A stretch of 64,000 nucleotides of DNA from positions 15,146,501 to 15,210,500 of the forward strand of contig SMMW01000575.1 of the NCBI GenBank assembly GCA_004794655.1. The letters run 5' to 3'. Origin of the DNA: Marisa cornuarietis. Lineage: Eukaryota; Mollusca; Gastropoda; Architaenioglossa; Ampullariidae. The notes below the pieces were generated by a model. That model was not told where the DNA came from, searched no databases, and saw nothing but the letters and a program-made list of their open reading frames with translations. This document shows, piece by piece, positions 12,884-23,203 of the stretch (the first letter of the stretch is position 1; each line of letters begins with the position of its first letter). A program made the translations under genes and the position numbers.

Positions 12884-13735
12884 ATAAAGAGTGAGCGCAT
12901 TTAACCTCTTTGCTTTCTAAATCCTCCCCTCGCAAAAAGAACAATGCTTGCAGATTCGATTTTGCATCGTGTTGTGAAATACGCCTTGTCATCTTCGTTT
13001 GCATCATTTTTGGCTCATATTTTGATATCAGTCAACATCAGCACAGCACACGAGGGAAAAACCTAACAAGACAGAATGTGGAGCTCCTGGGAACAAGGTC
13101 TCAGTGCTGCCTGTTTTCCCACAGAACTGTGGACCTTCATGGTCACGTTCTGACTCAGTACCGATGTGCGGAGAGTCTGGTCACAGTGCCGGGCACCGCT
13201 TCATTGCCCGCGTGCCGTCACGTGGTCATAGGAGCCGCTGCTAATGAGAAGGCGACTGCGCATGTCCGCACTCTCCAGTTACCATCTCACGCCTGGCTGC
13301 CCTGTCCCTGTGCTGGGCACGACTGACACGCGGACCTCTGTTTGCTGGGTTTCCACAAACAAGAGATCGACTGTAGGAGCCTTTTATTGACTTTTTACGG
13401 GATTGGCCGTTGCTACAGGTGTAAATGCAAGGTAGTGTCTCTAGGGGAAAGAGGAGTGTGGTTTGTGAGGACACCTCCACTTTTGCAATTGCAGCTGTAA
13501 ATTTTTACAGGCTTGCTGGGCACTTTCACGACACTTTTGGGGCATATTTGCAGGACTAGCCTTAAGCGAAAGCGGATGAAACAAAGATGGTTTATCTTGA
13601 TTGAATATTTTTTTTGTGACAGTAATACATCTCTGTATATTCCCGAAAACACAAAAAGCACACAAATATATATGTGCACATATCAAGGAGATGATAGCAC
13701 GCTTGCACGCGCGCGCACATATACACGCACGCGCC

Positions 13736-13741
<6 letters not shown>
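12884..13741. other. Unassigned non-coding sequence
   Basis: No gene recognised. An open frame of 138 codons (12910-13326, plus) has no recognisable domain and is likely fortuitous. Confidence 0.55.

Positions 13742-13772
<31 letters not shown>
13742..13772. repeat. (CA)n microsatellite
   Basis: About 15 CA units, preceded by alternating CG/CA sequence from about 13703. Confidence 0.97.
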
Positions 13773-13776
<4 letters not shown>

Positions 13777-13984
13777 GTACACACACCCTCGATAAGAACA
13801 CATAAAGGTGCGCGCACACGCAGTGCAGTGACAGACAGGTACGCAAGACCTGCCATTTATGATGTCACGGAAGATAAAATGTACGGTTTTAAACGCAGCG
13901 TAACATCATCGCCGGAAGCAGTTTCTGAAACACTCGGCAACAAACAGTTGTCTGGCGAGGTCTTCATTGAACGAGCGCGCCCTC

Positions 13985-13985
<1 letters not shown>

Positions 13986-14033
<48 letters not shown>
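13986..14033. repeat. (GT)n microsatellite
   Basis: About 24 uninterrupted GT units. Confidence 0.98.
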
Positions 14034-14034
<1 letters not shown>

Positions 14035-14476
14035 TGCAGCTTTTAACTCGATTCCAGAGACAAAGCTGGGGGTTCCTGCCGCCTTCTGCACGTATCTCCT
14101 GCCACGCAAAGAAAGTTTTGGATCGGCATAAAATTCAGCATGCGCTATTAAGCTTCCCTGTAGAAAATTCTTGACGGTTGGCTGGGTTCCTAACTTAATA
14201 ATGAGAGCAGAGCAGGAGGGTGCCAATATAGCGCGGTACTTGAAGTCGTGATATATAACGTCGTGCTGCTGTTTGTGCCGCGCCAATCAATAACCGTTTC
14301 TTTTCCGGGCTGCTGGCATTGTATGGTGCACACAACGTGTCAGAATCACTCAGAGGCTAGCATGTCAGCGCATTCATTAAAGTCAGGATTCCTCTTATTC
14401 TCTTTGTTGAAACAGTTTGCGTCTCTCCGTTCAACTGACCCTGCGCTAATAAAAGTGTGGAGGTCGAGTATTGTGG
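14034..14476. other. Unassigned non-coding sequence
   Basis: No gene or repeat recognised. Confidence 0.55.
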
Positions 14477-14553
14477 AGTGAACAAGATACTGCTTGGCTT
14501 CTGGCATACTTGGGTAGAACACGTAGACCTGTTGATTCTTTAGCCTGCTGCTC

Positions 14554-14636
<83 letters not shown>
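14477..14636 (+). repeat. Duplicated segment copy 1: 78-bp unique head plus (GT)n
   Basis: The head (14477-14555) is nearly the same as 14724-14802, with only a handful of substitutions. Each copy runs directly into a long (GT)n array, here 14556-14636. The offset between copies is 247 bases, so a local duplication that included the microsatellite explains both. Confidence 0.93.
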
Positions 14637-14637
<1 letters not shown>

Positions 14638-14723
14638 GGAGGAAGGAGTATATTTGCTCTATAAACCTTTCAAGTTATTGAGTTTTATTTATAGATTCGA
14701 TAAATACAAGAGGAGAGAAGATT

Positions 14724-14805
14724 AGTGAACAAGATGCTGCTTGGCTTCTGGCATACTTGTGTAGGACACGTAGACATGTTGATTCTTTTGCCTGCTACTC
14801 CATGT

Positions 14806-14860
<55 letters not shown>
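14724..14860 (+). repeat. Duplicated segment copy 2: 78-bp unique head plus (GT)n
   Basis: Second copy of the 14477-14636 segment. The GT array (14803-14860) is shorter and has a TA interruption near 14810. The sequence after the array does not resemble what follows copy 1, so the duplicated unit ends at or inside the GT array. Confidence 0.93.
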
Positions 14861-14861
<1 letters not shown>

Positions 14862-15264
14862 CGGTCTTTATTTTCGTGTTAATGTGCAAATTTTTGAATG
14901 GGATGTCCTCTCTGCAACATAAAATCAAAGGCAATGAAAGATTCACCAGTACTCGCGTTTAGGCAAAGACAGTAGACAGATTTAAAGCTTCTCCCTGCCC
15001 ACTTCATATTTTCATCTACCCTATTTTTTAAATACCCTGTTCTTTATCTTCTTCCATTCAGCCATCTGATAAATCTTAGACAGCATTTCCTTTCTGCTTT
15101 CATATTTTTGGCACAGGATATGGAGCATATATATTTGCACAACATGACACACAAATTATTGAAAACTCACTTTTTGTGATTATTAATAATGAAAATAATA
15201 ATAAACCACTAGAGTGAGCAGCGATGGCTAAATAGCAAATACCTTCATTCTCATTTTTCTTTTA

Positions 15265-15266
<2 letters not shown>
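14861..15266. other. Unassigned non-coding sequence
   Basis: No gene recognised. Confidence 0.6.

Positions 15267-15346
<80 letters not shown>
15267..15346. repeat. (ATC)n microsatellite
   Basis: About 26 uninterrupted ATC units. Trinucleotide ATC/GAT arrays recur at 20339, 27203, 58861 and 61194. Confidence 0.98.
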
Positions 15347-16320
15347 ATAGTTTAAAATAGTAATATTTTACAATCGGCATCTCATTTGTAAAAAAAAACC
15401 TTCACCACTATATTATCAACATCAAAACCATATTACAGTAACCGATTATGAGTTCCGTTTTACAAAAAAACTTTCTTCAACAAATCGTTTCTTTCATTCA
15501 TTTTCGTCTTAAAGCTCAGCCTTTCCTTTTGGTCTGTCGGAGACTGTACTTAGAATGCAGCCCTCAATGTTTGTCGGCCGATAACGAAAGAACGCACTGT
15601 ATACTTCGGTTAGTCTCTCGCGCAAACGAGAAAAAAAACTTTCGTTAGTGTTATGGACAGTAATCGATTGCAACGAAAATGCTCGGTATTCTGTCTGTTT
15701 TACGGTGGTCAAAACCAGTCAGAAATGTCATTTGTCGGGAACGCTTGCAGATGCCAGCGAAGGCAAATGCTTGCTGCAGCGACTGGTCAGGGGTGTGGGG
15801 TGGGGGGGGATCATTTCTGCTGTATATATAAACCAGATTGATCAAAAGATAAATTAAGAGGAATAGAAGGTTCTGTGCATCGATAGGGACAACACGGAGA
15901 TAATATCCCAACTGCAGTCGCCACACGAACGGTTCACCGTGTGAATGCGCGGCGAATAATAGAGATGAATATGAAACAGCAGAGGCCAAAGTCCGTCTAG
16001 CAGCGCAGCCTTTCCGGCGCTGGAGACAGGGGAAATTATCTAGTTTTCAACCACGTCACGGAAATGGGATCCCCCACTAATGCCAGTTTGGATGCATCTG
16101 GAATATTGTCAGTATCTTCACATTTACATGTGGTGTGATTTAAATAGGCTTACGAGAGAACTTCACTTGGGATTGGAATTTAGCCACACACAACGAACGC
16201 TGTTCCTTGTGCAAGAATGTTCTAGAGAACATGCAGGAGAAACAAACGAAATATAGGAAATATTAGACTGCTAAGAATGAACAATATCCTGTTTCACAAA
16301 TTAAAAACAAGACATAAAAT
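15347..16320. other. Unassigned non-coding sequence
   Basis: No gene recognised. A G run lies near 15799-15808. Confidence 0.6.
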
Positions 16321-16560
16321 AATAATAAATAACGGAAAGAGAGAACGGGGAGAAAGGAAAAAAGGATCAAAAAGATAAAATATGGAAAGAGGAAAAAAGA
16401 AAAAAGAAAAAAAAATAGAAATGGATAAACAAGAAAACGAGACACATAAAGAAAGAAAGAGGCAAAAAAGAGAAGTCTAGAAAGAAAACAGAAAGAAAAA
16501 AGAAAGAAAGAAAGAAAATGAAACAAGAAAAGAGCATAAAAGAAAGAAAAATGAACGCGT
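16321..16560. repeat. Polypurine (GAAA-rich) tract
   Basis: About 240 bases that are overwhelmingly A and G on the plus strand, made of irregular GAAA/GAAAA units. The long minus-strand open frames rich in Phe, Leu and Ser through this stretch are composition artefacts. Confidence 0.9.
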
Positions 16561-16809
16561 ACAACGAATAAAACGACAATTTTTTATGCTGTTTGTCTTC
16601 TTTTATAAATAGACAAGGAAGCAGAACTAATGTTTAAGTACAAACCATAGAAAAGGTGAGGCTTTCTTTTGTGTATTACCATTACCTAAAGGTATTATAT
16701 TTGAAATTAAAGGAAACACCACACAAGGTAAGAAAACGTGAGGTCACACTTTAGCGATTGTGTTTACTGATGCCATTCCAAGCCACTATTCAGGCCAGAT
16801 TTTCCTGGT

Positions 16810-17110
16810 AAACATGGTACACAACGCTGGTATAAACAGACCAGTGGTGTAGCTCTGTAACCGCTGTAACACCATGCTACCGTTATAAACCACTAGTGTA
16901 GCATCATAGTTAATGGTACACAATGCTGCTGATAGTTACATAGCTCTGTAGACCATACTAAACAATACTGTTCTGACATGCCAGTAGTGTAGCTTCGTAG
17001 ATAATATCACTGAACAATTTGAAAACTAGTCGCAAAGCTCTATAAATAGTGCTACACGGTGGCCTCTCTAAAAGGCAATGACGTAGCTCTGTAGATAATG
17101 CTACATACTG
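16810..17110. repeat. Degenerate 43-57-bp tandem array, about six to seven units
   Basis: Each unit carries a GTAGCTCTGTAGATAATG-like core preceded by a variable AAACCAGTAGT-like segment. Cores are near 16849, 16898, 16938, 16987, 17033 and 17081. Units differ a lot, so this is an old minisatellite. It overlaps the 3' part of a 220-codon minus-strand open frame (16958-17620). Confidence 0.75.
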
Positions 17111-19660
17111 GTTTCTGTAAAATGCAGTAAAAAAGATGTGTACAAAAAATTCTCTGACTAACCGTTTATTAGCTTGATGTATTGCTTCGTGTGAAGTCAC
17201 AGTAGCCAACCAGTTAGCACCAACCATTTTTAAAAGGGACTGTAAAACAAGGGGAACAATCTGACAATCACGTCCACAAATAATGTTACATTGATTGACC
17301 AACCCTGTTACCAAGGCCAATCTCGCACACCGAGAGACTATCAGAAATATGCTGATATGTATAATATGACGCACGTACACATACCTTGCATACGCACGAT
17401 GCATATCACACACACATAACAAAACGCTTGACGAGCCCCCGCAGATGACGATGAGGATGAAGAGGTACAAATTTTCAGGAATGTACTTGTGAGAGTTATT
17501 TTTTCTTCGCTCATCCGTCCATAGAACTGTTTTTTTCTTCTTTTTTTTCGTCATCCCATTTTCCGAAATGACGACGAACAAATGACGCACACAAGACGTC
17601 AAACACAAGACACCATTCACACACGAAACACTACAAGACCTACTCCTAACTGATTACAATATGCACACACGCTAAGAAGCAAGAGACATTAATTACACGA
17701 GTATTTACAATCGGCAATATTTTTAGTGTTTTAAGCAGTAAAAATAATTAGGAATATTGCGAAATCAAGAGACAAATGATGTGAGTTTTAAACCGGCGTT
17801 TGAGCTTGGACTTTGAAACATCTCTTTGATGTCGGCAAGAAGTTAGCAGGGTGAGTCGAGCATGCGGAGATGGAACTGATGTTCACGTATCAGATAATGA
17901 TAAAACCAGCTTAGTTCATTCAATATGTCTATTTAAGAACAATAGATATAATTATATTTATATTTAATTACAAATATTATATTTAAATGTAGCGACGTGT
18001 GAGTGAACGAGAAAGTTTGAAAGAGACAACGAGCTGTCTTCTACTGCTAATAACAAGCAGTCATTATAAGTATTTTCTCCACGAAGGTTTAAGATACATT
18101 TTCTTTCTGAGAGACGAAGTTTCGTACGTTTTCGATGATATCTGTTTGCTTACGGCAAGCTATTTCGGTGACGGTTTATTTTTAAATTTTCTCATCTTGC
18201 TGGTTGGACCAGAATAATCTCACCCTCCAAATACGTTCGATGCACGCATGCGCGAATGTCGCCATGCGGATTTGTAAGAAAGCCATGAATAAATGAATGC
18301 AATTGCTTATATTAGCACCACCGGCTGTAGGTCTTTGGATGTGCGGCTGTTTCCGTCATACTGTGTAATGAATAGAGGCTTAGCATTTTAGTGGGATGGA
18401 ATACTCTTGGCTTTTGAAAAGGGACAATAACTGTAAAAGTTTATCACGTTGACAAGTTCCTAAGGGAATGGAATATAGTTACCGTAGTACGAGTGACAGA
18501 AATGAAGAATTTTTTCTAAGGTCTCCTGTACTGCAGTATTATATATCAATATGAAAAGGGGTGGGGGCAAAAAGAGAAAATCCGAAAAAACCAAATCAAC
18601 TTTATTTACGGAAATTAAAATTCAAGAGATAAAATGAAGACAGATGAGTGAAAGCTGCTTACACCACTATGGCGTTCTACCTAAGAATAGTCCCCCAAAA
18701 TCACTTTGATAATTGTTTTACAACTGTACCTTGGAAATTTTCTATCAATGTACTCTTTGTACACTTCTGAATTTTTTTTCTAAATGGATATCCGACATCT
18801 GCATATATGAACAAGTGAGCTTTAAGTTCATTGGTTGTTTCGGAGTTCTTTTCTTGTGTGAATTAATTATGCTTAAATTGTTTGTGTATGTGTATGTGTA
18901 TGCTTTTATTTTTCTGAAACATAAAAATGTTCCCCCTCGAGCACCCACAGACAAAGTTATGGACTACACACTGTTCTGAAAATAAATAATAAACGGTAGT
19001 TCGAGAGAAGCGCGATGAGATGAATTTATTATTTATAATAAAGAGAAACTAAATTCTAGTTTTAAAATGTATGTGCCATCGTTCAAAAACAACATGGTAT
19101 GAAATTTCATCTAAAACATAATTAAGCTGACATCCCATAATAGGACAAATTTGTCGCTAGTCTAACTACACCATGATAGATAATTTGAATTAACAAAGCC
19201 TTAGACAGTGTGATAAAACGTAAGCAGTTAGGAGAGTAGTACATTAACAAGGAGCTATTTATTAAGTCTTATGCTGTTCTTACATCATGATCGTAGTCGA
19301 CATCAAGCTTTCTTGCAATGGCAGATACTTTTTCTGCTTTTGTGAAAATCCTATTGATTTACTTCAGACAAGAGGAGATATCTTTTCCACTCTAACATAA
19401 CCTTCATCGACATGGATTACGCACAGATTCTCATGAATATTCATAACAAAGAATGCTGACTCTGCTAAAATCACTTTGACCTGACATAATACATTTTGGC
19501 TGAGAAAAGACCAGGATACAATTTTAAATGCGAAATCATCAAGGCCTTCAGCTAGATTCTCCTAGTTTAGGGATAGATATGCTAGTTTTTTCCCGTTTCC
19601 TTAACCTTATAAGCGTGTGTGTTATTGTTTAAATTCACATTTTGAATTGGCAATGCTTAA
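17111..19660. other. Unassigned non-coding sequence
   Basis: No gene recognised. The minus-strand open frame 16958-17620 covers the start of this stretch. It is the longest frame outside the transposons, but I see no domain in it, and its plus-strand end is minisatellite. Confidence 0.55.
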
Positions 19661-19703
19661 GAGAAAGAAAGAAAAAAAGAAAGAAAGAAAGAAAGAAAGA
19701 AAA
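19661..19703. repeat. (GAAA)n microsatellite
   Basis: About ten GAAA units with one longer A run. Confidence 0.95.
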
Positions 19704-19768
19704 TGTATGCTTACAGTTATTCCTTTCTCCCACTCTCATTCACACAGTTTTACTATGTTTATCTATAT

Positions 19769-19771
<3 letters not shown>

Positions 19772-19815
<44 letters not shown>
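19772..19815. repeat. (CA)n microsatellite
   Basis: About 22 CA units. Confidence 0.98.
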
Positions 19816-19818
<3 letters not shown>

Positions 19819-20338
19819 CACGTACCCACGCATGTATCAACGCAAGCCAATTCTTTTAGCGCAGTCCACTACCGAATCCAAGGTGACTGAGGGAGAGAAT
19901 CCTTTCTCAGACTGCCTGTCGTTTGACCAGGTCTCGAAGAGGAATGCGTGTTCGCACTATCACTTCCTGGCGCCATCTGTCGCTGCCACTGAATGCTGAA
20001 AGGATTCTTCGGTGCCACTGTAATTTTCTACACCATCCGGTTGACCATACGCTGTTGCGAAGACGCAGAACAGCAGAAGCTGTGTCTCTGAAAGATGTAT
20101 TTGACCGGGTCACCCTGCCAAAAACCCCTTATTAACCGAAAAAATAGCTTTGACTGTGAGTCTGGCAAACTTTTCTCTGAAGGCCACAGGAAACCATTGG
20201 CTTTGTAGGAGAACGTTGGGTGCATTGGGACGTTCGGTCAACATGCTGAGCCAGGTCTACATTTGTTTGCCTAAACAAGGACAAAAGATACAGTCCGATA
20301 AAATACGTTTAATAACGTGAATGTGGTCGTTATTCTCT
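19816..20338. other. Unassigned non-coding sequence
   Basis: No gene recognised. Moderately open on both strands (19907-20113 minus, 19923-20135 plus), but no family is recognisable. Confidence 0.55.
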
Positions 20339-20359
20339 GACGACGACGACGACGACGAC

Positions 20360-20432
<73 letters not shown>
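20339..20432. repeat. (GAC)n(GAT)n compound microsatellite
   Basis: About seven GAC units turn into about 24 GAT units. It reads as poly-Asp on one strand and poly-His on the other. I see no sign that either is a real protein. Confidence 0.98.
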
Positions 20433-22360
20433 CGCAGGTATCCGTTCAGAAGAATGTTCACTGCGCAGCAAAAACAGAAGAGAAGAAACAAAATAATACA
20501 ACAGGAAAGTAAAACATAATAAAGACAGAAGTGGTGCTTGGTTGTTGAAATCCTGAAAGTCCTGAAAGAAATGATTTTTCAGTCTTTTCCGAAACGTGGT
20601 TGCTGAGGTGATGGTTGACTGTCACGATTTAGAAAGTAACCGAAGCAAAACCTGAAACGCACGCATGATACTGTAATTATTATAAATAAAGATCTACAAA
20701 AGCAATGTAGTACAATAAATCTTTTTTCCCATTTAAAAAGACGACAAGGGAGTAAAAATTTGAAGACGTAGTGGCACAGATGTCGCGATCTTTTGAATGT
20801 TTACGTTCTTTCTCTGTCTATGGAATGCAGTTTAAGCGTGAAAGTGTAATGGAAACATCTTGCTGGTAATGTTTACAACTTTATAAGTTAAATGAAATAA
20901 CAAAATAGTTGCCTTGCGAAGATCAATGAAAGAAACATTATTTAGGTGTATGAAATATGGATCCACACATTACACTGTCTACCCTAGCAGAACAGAATTT
21001 TGAGAAAACATATGGGCTCTATAGGATATGGGAATTATGTATTTCACTCACACACACACATATATATATATATACACATGAGACCCAGGTATTTCAATAT
21101 TCTGCGCAACGTAAACTATCCTTAACCATCAACAGGCACACCGACGCACTTTTGTTCCACGTTTATGTTTATTTTGTTAAAAGACTTCCATAACAATTAA
21201 ACATAACTAATCAATAAGCTTACCTGAGGATTGCAGAGAAAATTTTAAATATGTGTAATGACACAAATAGTAGCATTTTACAAAAAAGATGTGAGAATAT
21301 AACTGAATGTTGTTATTGCACTGTATAGCACAATGACAGAAGTAAACAAAAGCGTAAAAATGTTTGAATCTGTAACAGCCCAGCATATACATGCGTGTCC
21401 TATAATGCTAAACAAGAAGAAACTGTGCTTTGCTTACCATCCTTTTCCAGAAAATTTGTTTTTTAGTTTGTTACAGAATAAGCTGATCAAATACTTTTAC
21501 GTTTGTGAACAAATAGCCTGTATTAGAATCACTTGTGAAAATTCATTTGCAAACGGCACTTACCTGCTTTTTTGACATTGTGTTCAGCTATGGAAAAGTC
21601 GCCATGACTTGAAAAAGAGTGACCAATGTGTCCTTATATATAATTTCAGGAAAAGACTAAACAGTACTGTGGACTTCATGCGTATTTGCCTTTGATTCTA
21701 AATTGAACACACTATGGGATTTTTTAAAACTAATTGCTAATTGCTTCAATGAAGCATGAGTGTATTTTTAGAGAGCCAAATTGGATGGAATAATTATTCT
21801 AAACTCTTCATTGCTGACACTCAGTGGGGCGTGATATAGCTTAAATATGTTCGCCAATATTCCTCTGGCATTTTGAACAGTTTGCCGAGCTCAGCTTAAT
21901 CTATATTTAAAACTTCTCTTGAACAACAGCTCTTTCTGTGACAGGCTTCATAAACTGGAGAGAGAGAGAGAGAAATGCATATTACACAACCTGTAAGGGA
22001 CTTCTGCCCTATGCTGTAGAATCACCGTATTTATCTTGAAGGCCAGCCTCAAAGAATGTAAAGGTTATTCATCATCTATAAGAATCAAAAGTATGATACT
22101 CGTATACTGCCAATACATTTAAAATACATGGAACCACTGATGTCAGTAGGCCTCCCTGTGGAAATTGGAATTTATTCATTGACGTTTCTGTATTGATACC
22201 ATTTTTACACCTGTTAGCATACAGAAACACAAAGAATACGTGTGTACATAAATATTTGCAAACAAAATAAAGAATTACGTTTTGTAATTGAAATTTATTG
22301 TAATTTATAACTAGTGTCTTTCCTTCTGTCTCATGCACCACACGCACGCGCTCGCACGCA
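20433..22360. other. Unassigned non-coding sequence
   Basis: No gene recognised. A (CA)n(TA)n compound repeat is at 21049-21074 and a GA run at 21958-21973. Confidence 0.6.
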
Positions 22361-22535
22361 CATTTGTCCATTGACTGGTACCGGTCCTCGGGTGGGCACA
22401 TGGATAGACGCGGTAGCTGACAGTTCCCACCACTCACGCCTATCTGAACGATAGTGAGCAGGTGCTGCGCAAGACGACCAGTCCTGCATCTTCACATTCG
22501 TAAGTAATTTTTTCTTCTTGCCACCGCGGTGTGAA
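22361..22535 (-). pseudogene. RTE-type LINE 3' relic, inverted
   Basis: The reverse complement closely matches the 3' end of the relic at 9440-9600. Shared landmarks are CCGCGGTGG near 22529, GACTGGTCGTC, CTGTCAGCTACCGCGTC and GGTACCGGTC-like sequence near 22378. The minus-strand reading NCQLPRLSMC parallels PCQLPRLSMC-like residues in an alternative frame of the 9.5-kb copy. Only the last coding segment is present, so this is a severely 5'-truncated or later eroded copy. Confidence 0.8.
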
Positions 22536-22571
22536 GGTGTCGTGATGGATCATAAGGCAAAAACAGACACA

Positions 22572-22590
22572 CATATATATATATATATAT
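22572..22590. repeat. (TA)n microsatellite
   Basis: About nine TA units. Confidence 0.9.
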
Positions 22591-22984
22591 ACATATATTT
22601 AAATATTTACTCACAAACATATGTGTGTATGTGTATATCTGCAAACACGAACATACATACGTACAAATTCAAAAAACTGGTTAAGTTCTTGTTTGTATGC
22701 TGTAAAAAGTAAGTAACACTACGAGCCAAGAGTGTCCTAGTTACAGTATTCAATACACACCTTATAGTTTGTGTTCTGAATGATGGTAAACGGTTAAACA
22801 AGCAACTCATCAAAGCCATTTCCTGTTGCACAGAGCAAACAAAGCAGAACGCTAAATCCTAAGTCTTTAAATTCTCTAAATCCCTAATACTTCAAATCTC
22901 TTACATGGACCGCAAACTAATACATTTGTGTGGAGCACGATCACCGCCTTAGTGGGCCACCGAAAACCACTAAAAACGTCTTTT

Positions 22985-23186
22985 AGGGTACTTTAAAAGA
23001 AGGTGGACTGGCTTGCAAACATAAGGAGTGGACTGGTCTTTCCATCCTTGACCTGCTAGTCACCACTCAAGGCAGTTCCCAGAGGCAAGCCTTAGCCGCT
23101 GCATCATTCCAGTTGTTCACTCGCCGATGGTCAGAACCAGCAAACTGGTCGTCTGGTGGTTTCAGTCAAAAGATGCATGATGACTA
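22985..23186 (+). pseudogene. RTE-type LINE 3' relic
   Basis: The plus strand reads WTGLSILDLLVTTQGSSQ and then RQALAAASFQL. This parallels the C-terminal DWS..QDLLTIAHNRQEWRALSAAA of the 9-kb copy. It ends in ATGCATGATGACTAATAAC followed by an A/CAA-rich tail at about 23187-23203. It lies 450 bases from the inverted relic at 22361. Frame breaks and short length make it non-functional. Confidence 0.65.
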
Positions 23187-23203
23187 ATAACAACAAAAAC
23201 CTT

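Noticed and set aside
15267..15346. CRISPR-like regular repeat
   Set aside because: Perfect trinucleotide tandem array without spacers; no CRISPR array occurs anywhere in the window.
16263..16579. Hydrophobic Phe/Leu/Ser frames resembling membrane segments
   Set aside because: They are the complement of the polypurine tract; composition explains them.
20271..20512. Poly-Asp (plus) and poly-His (minus) frames
   Set aside because: They are translations of the (GAC)n(GAT)n array; nothing protein-like lies around the run.
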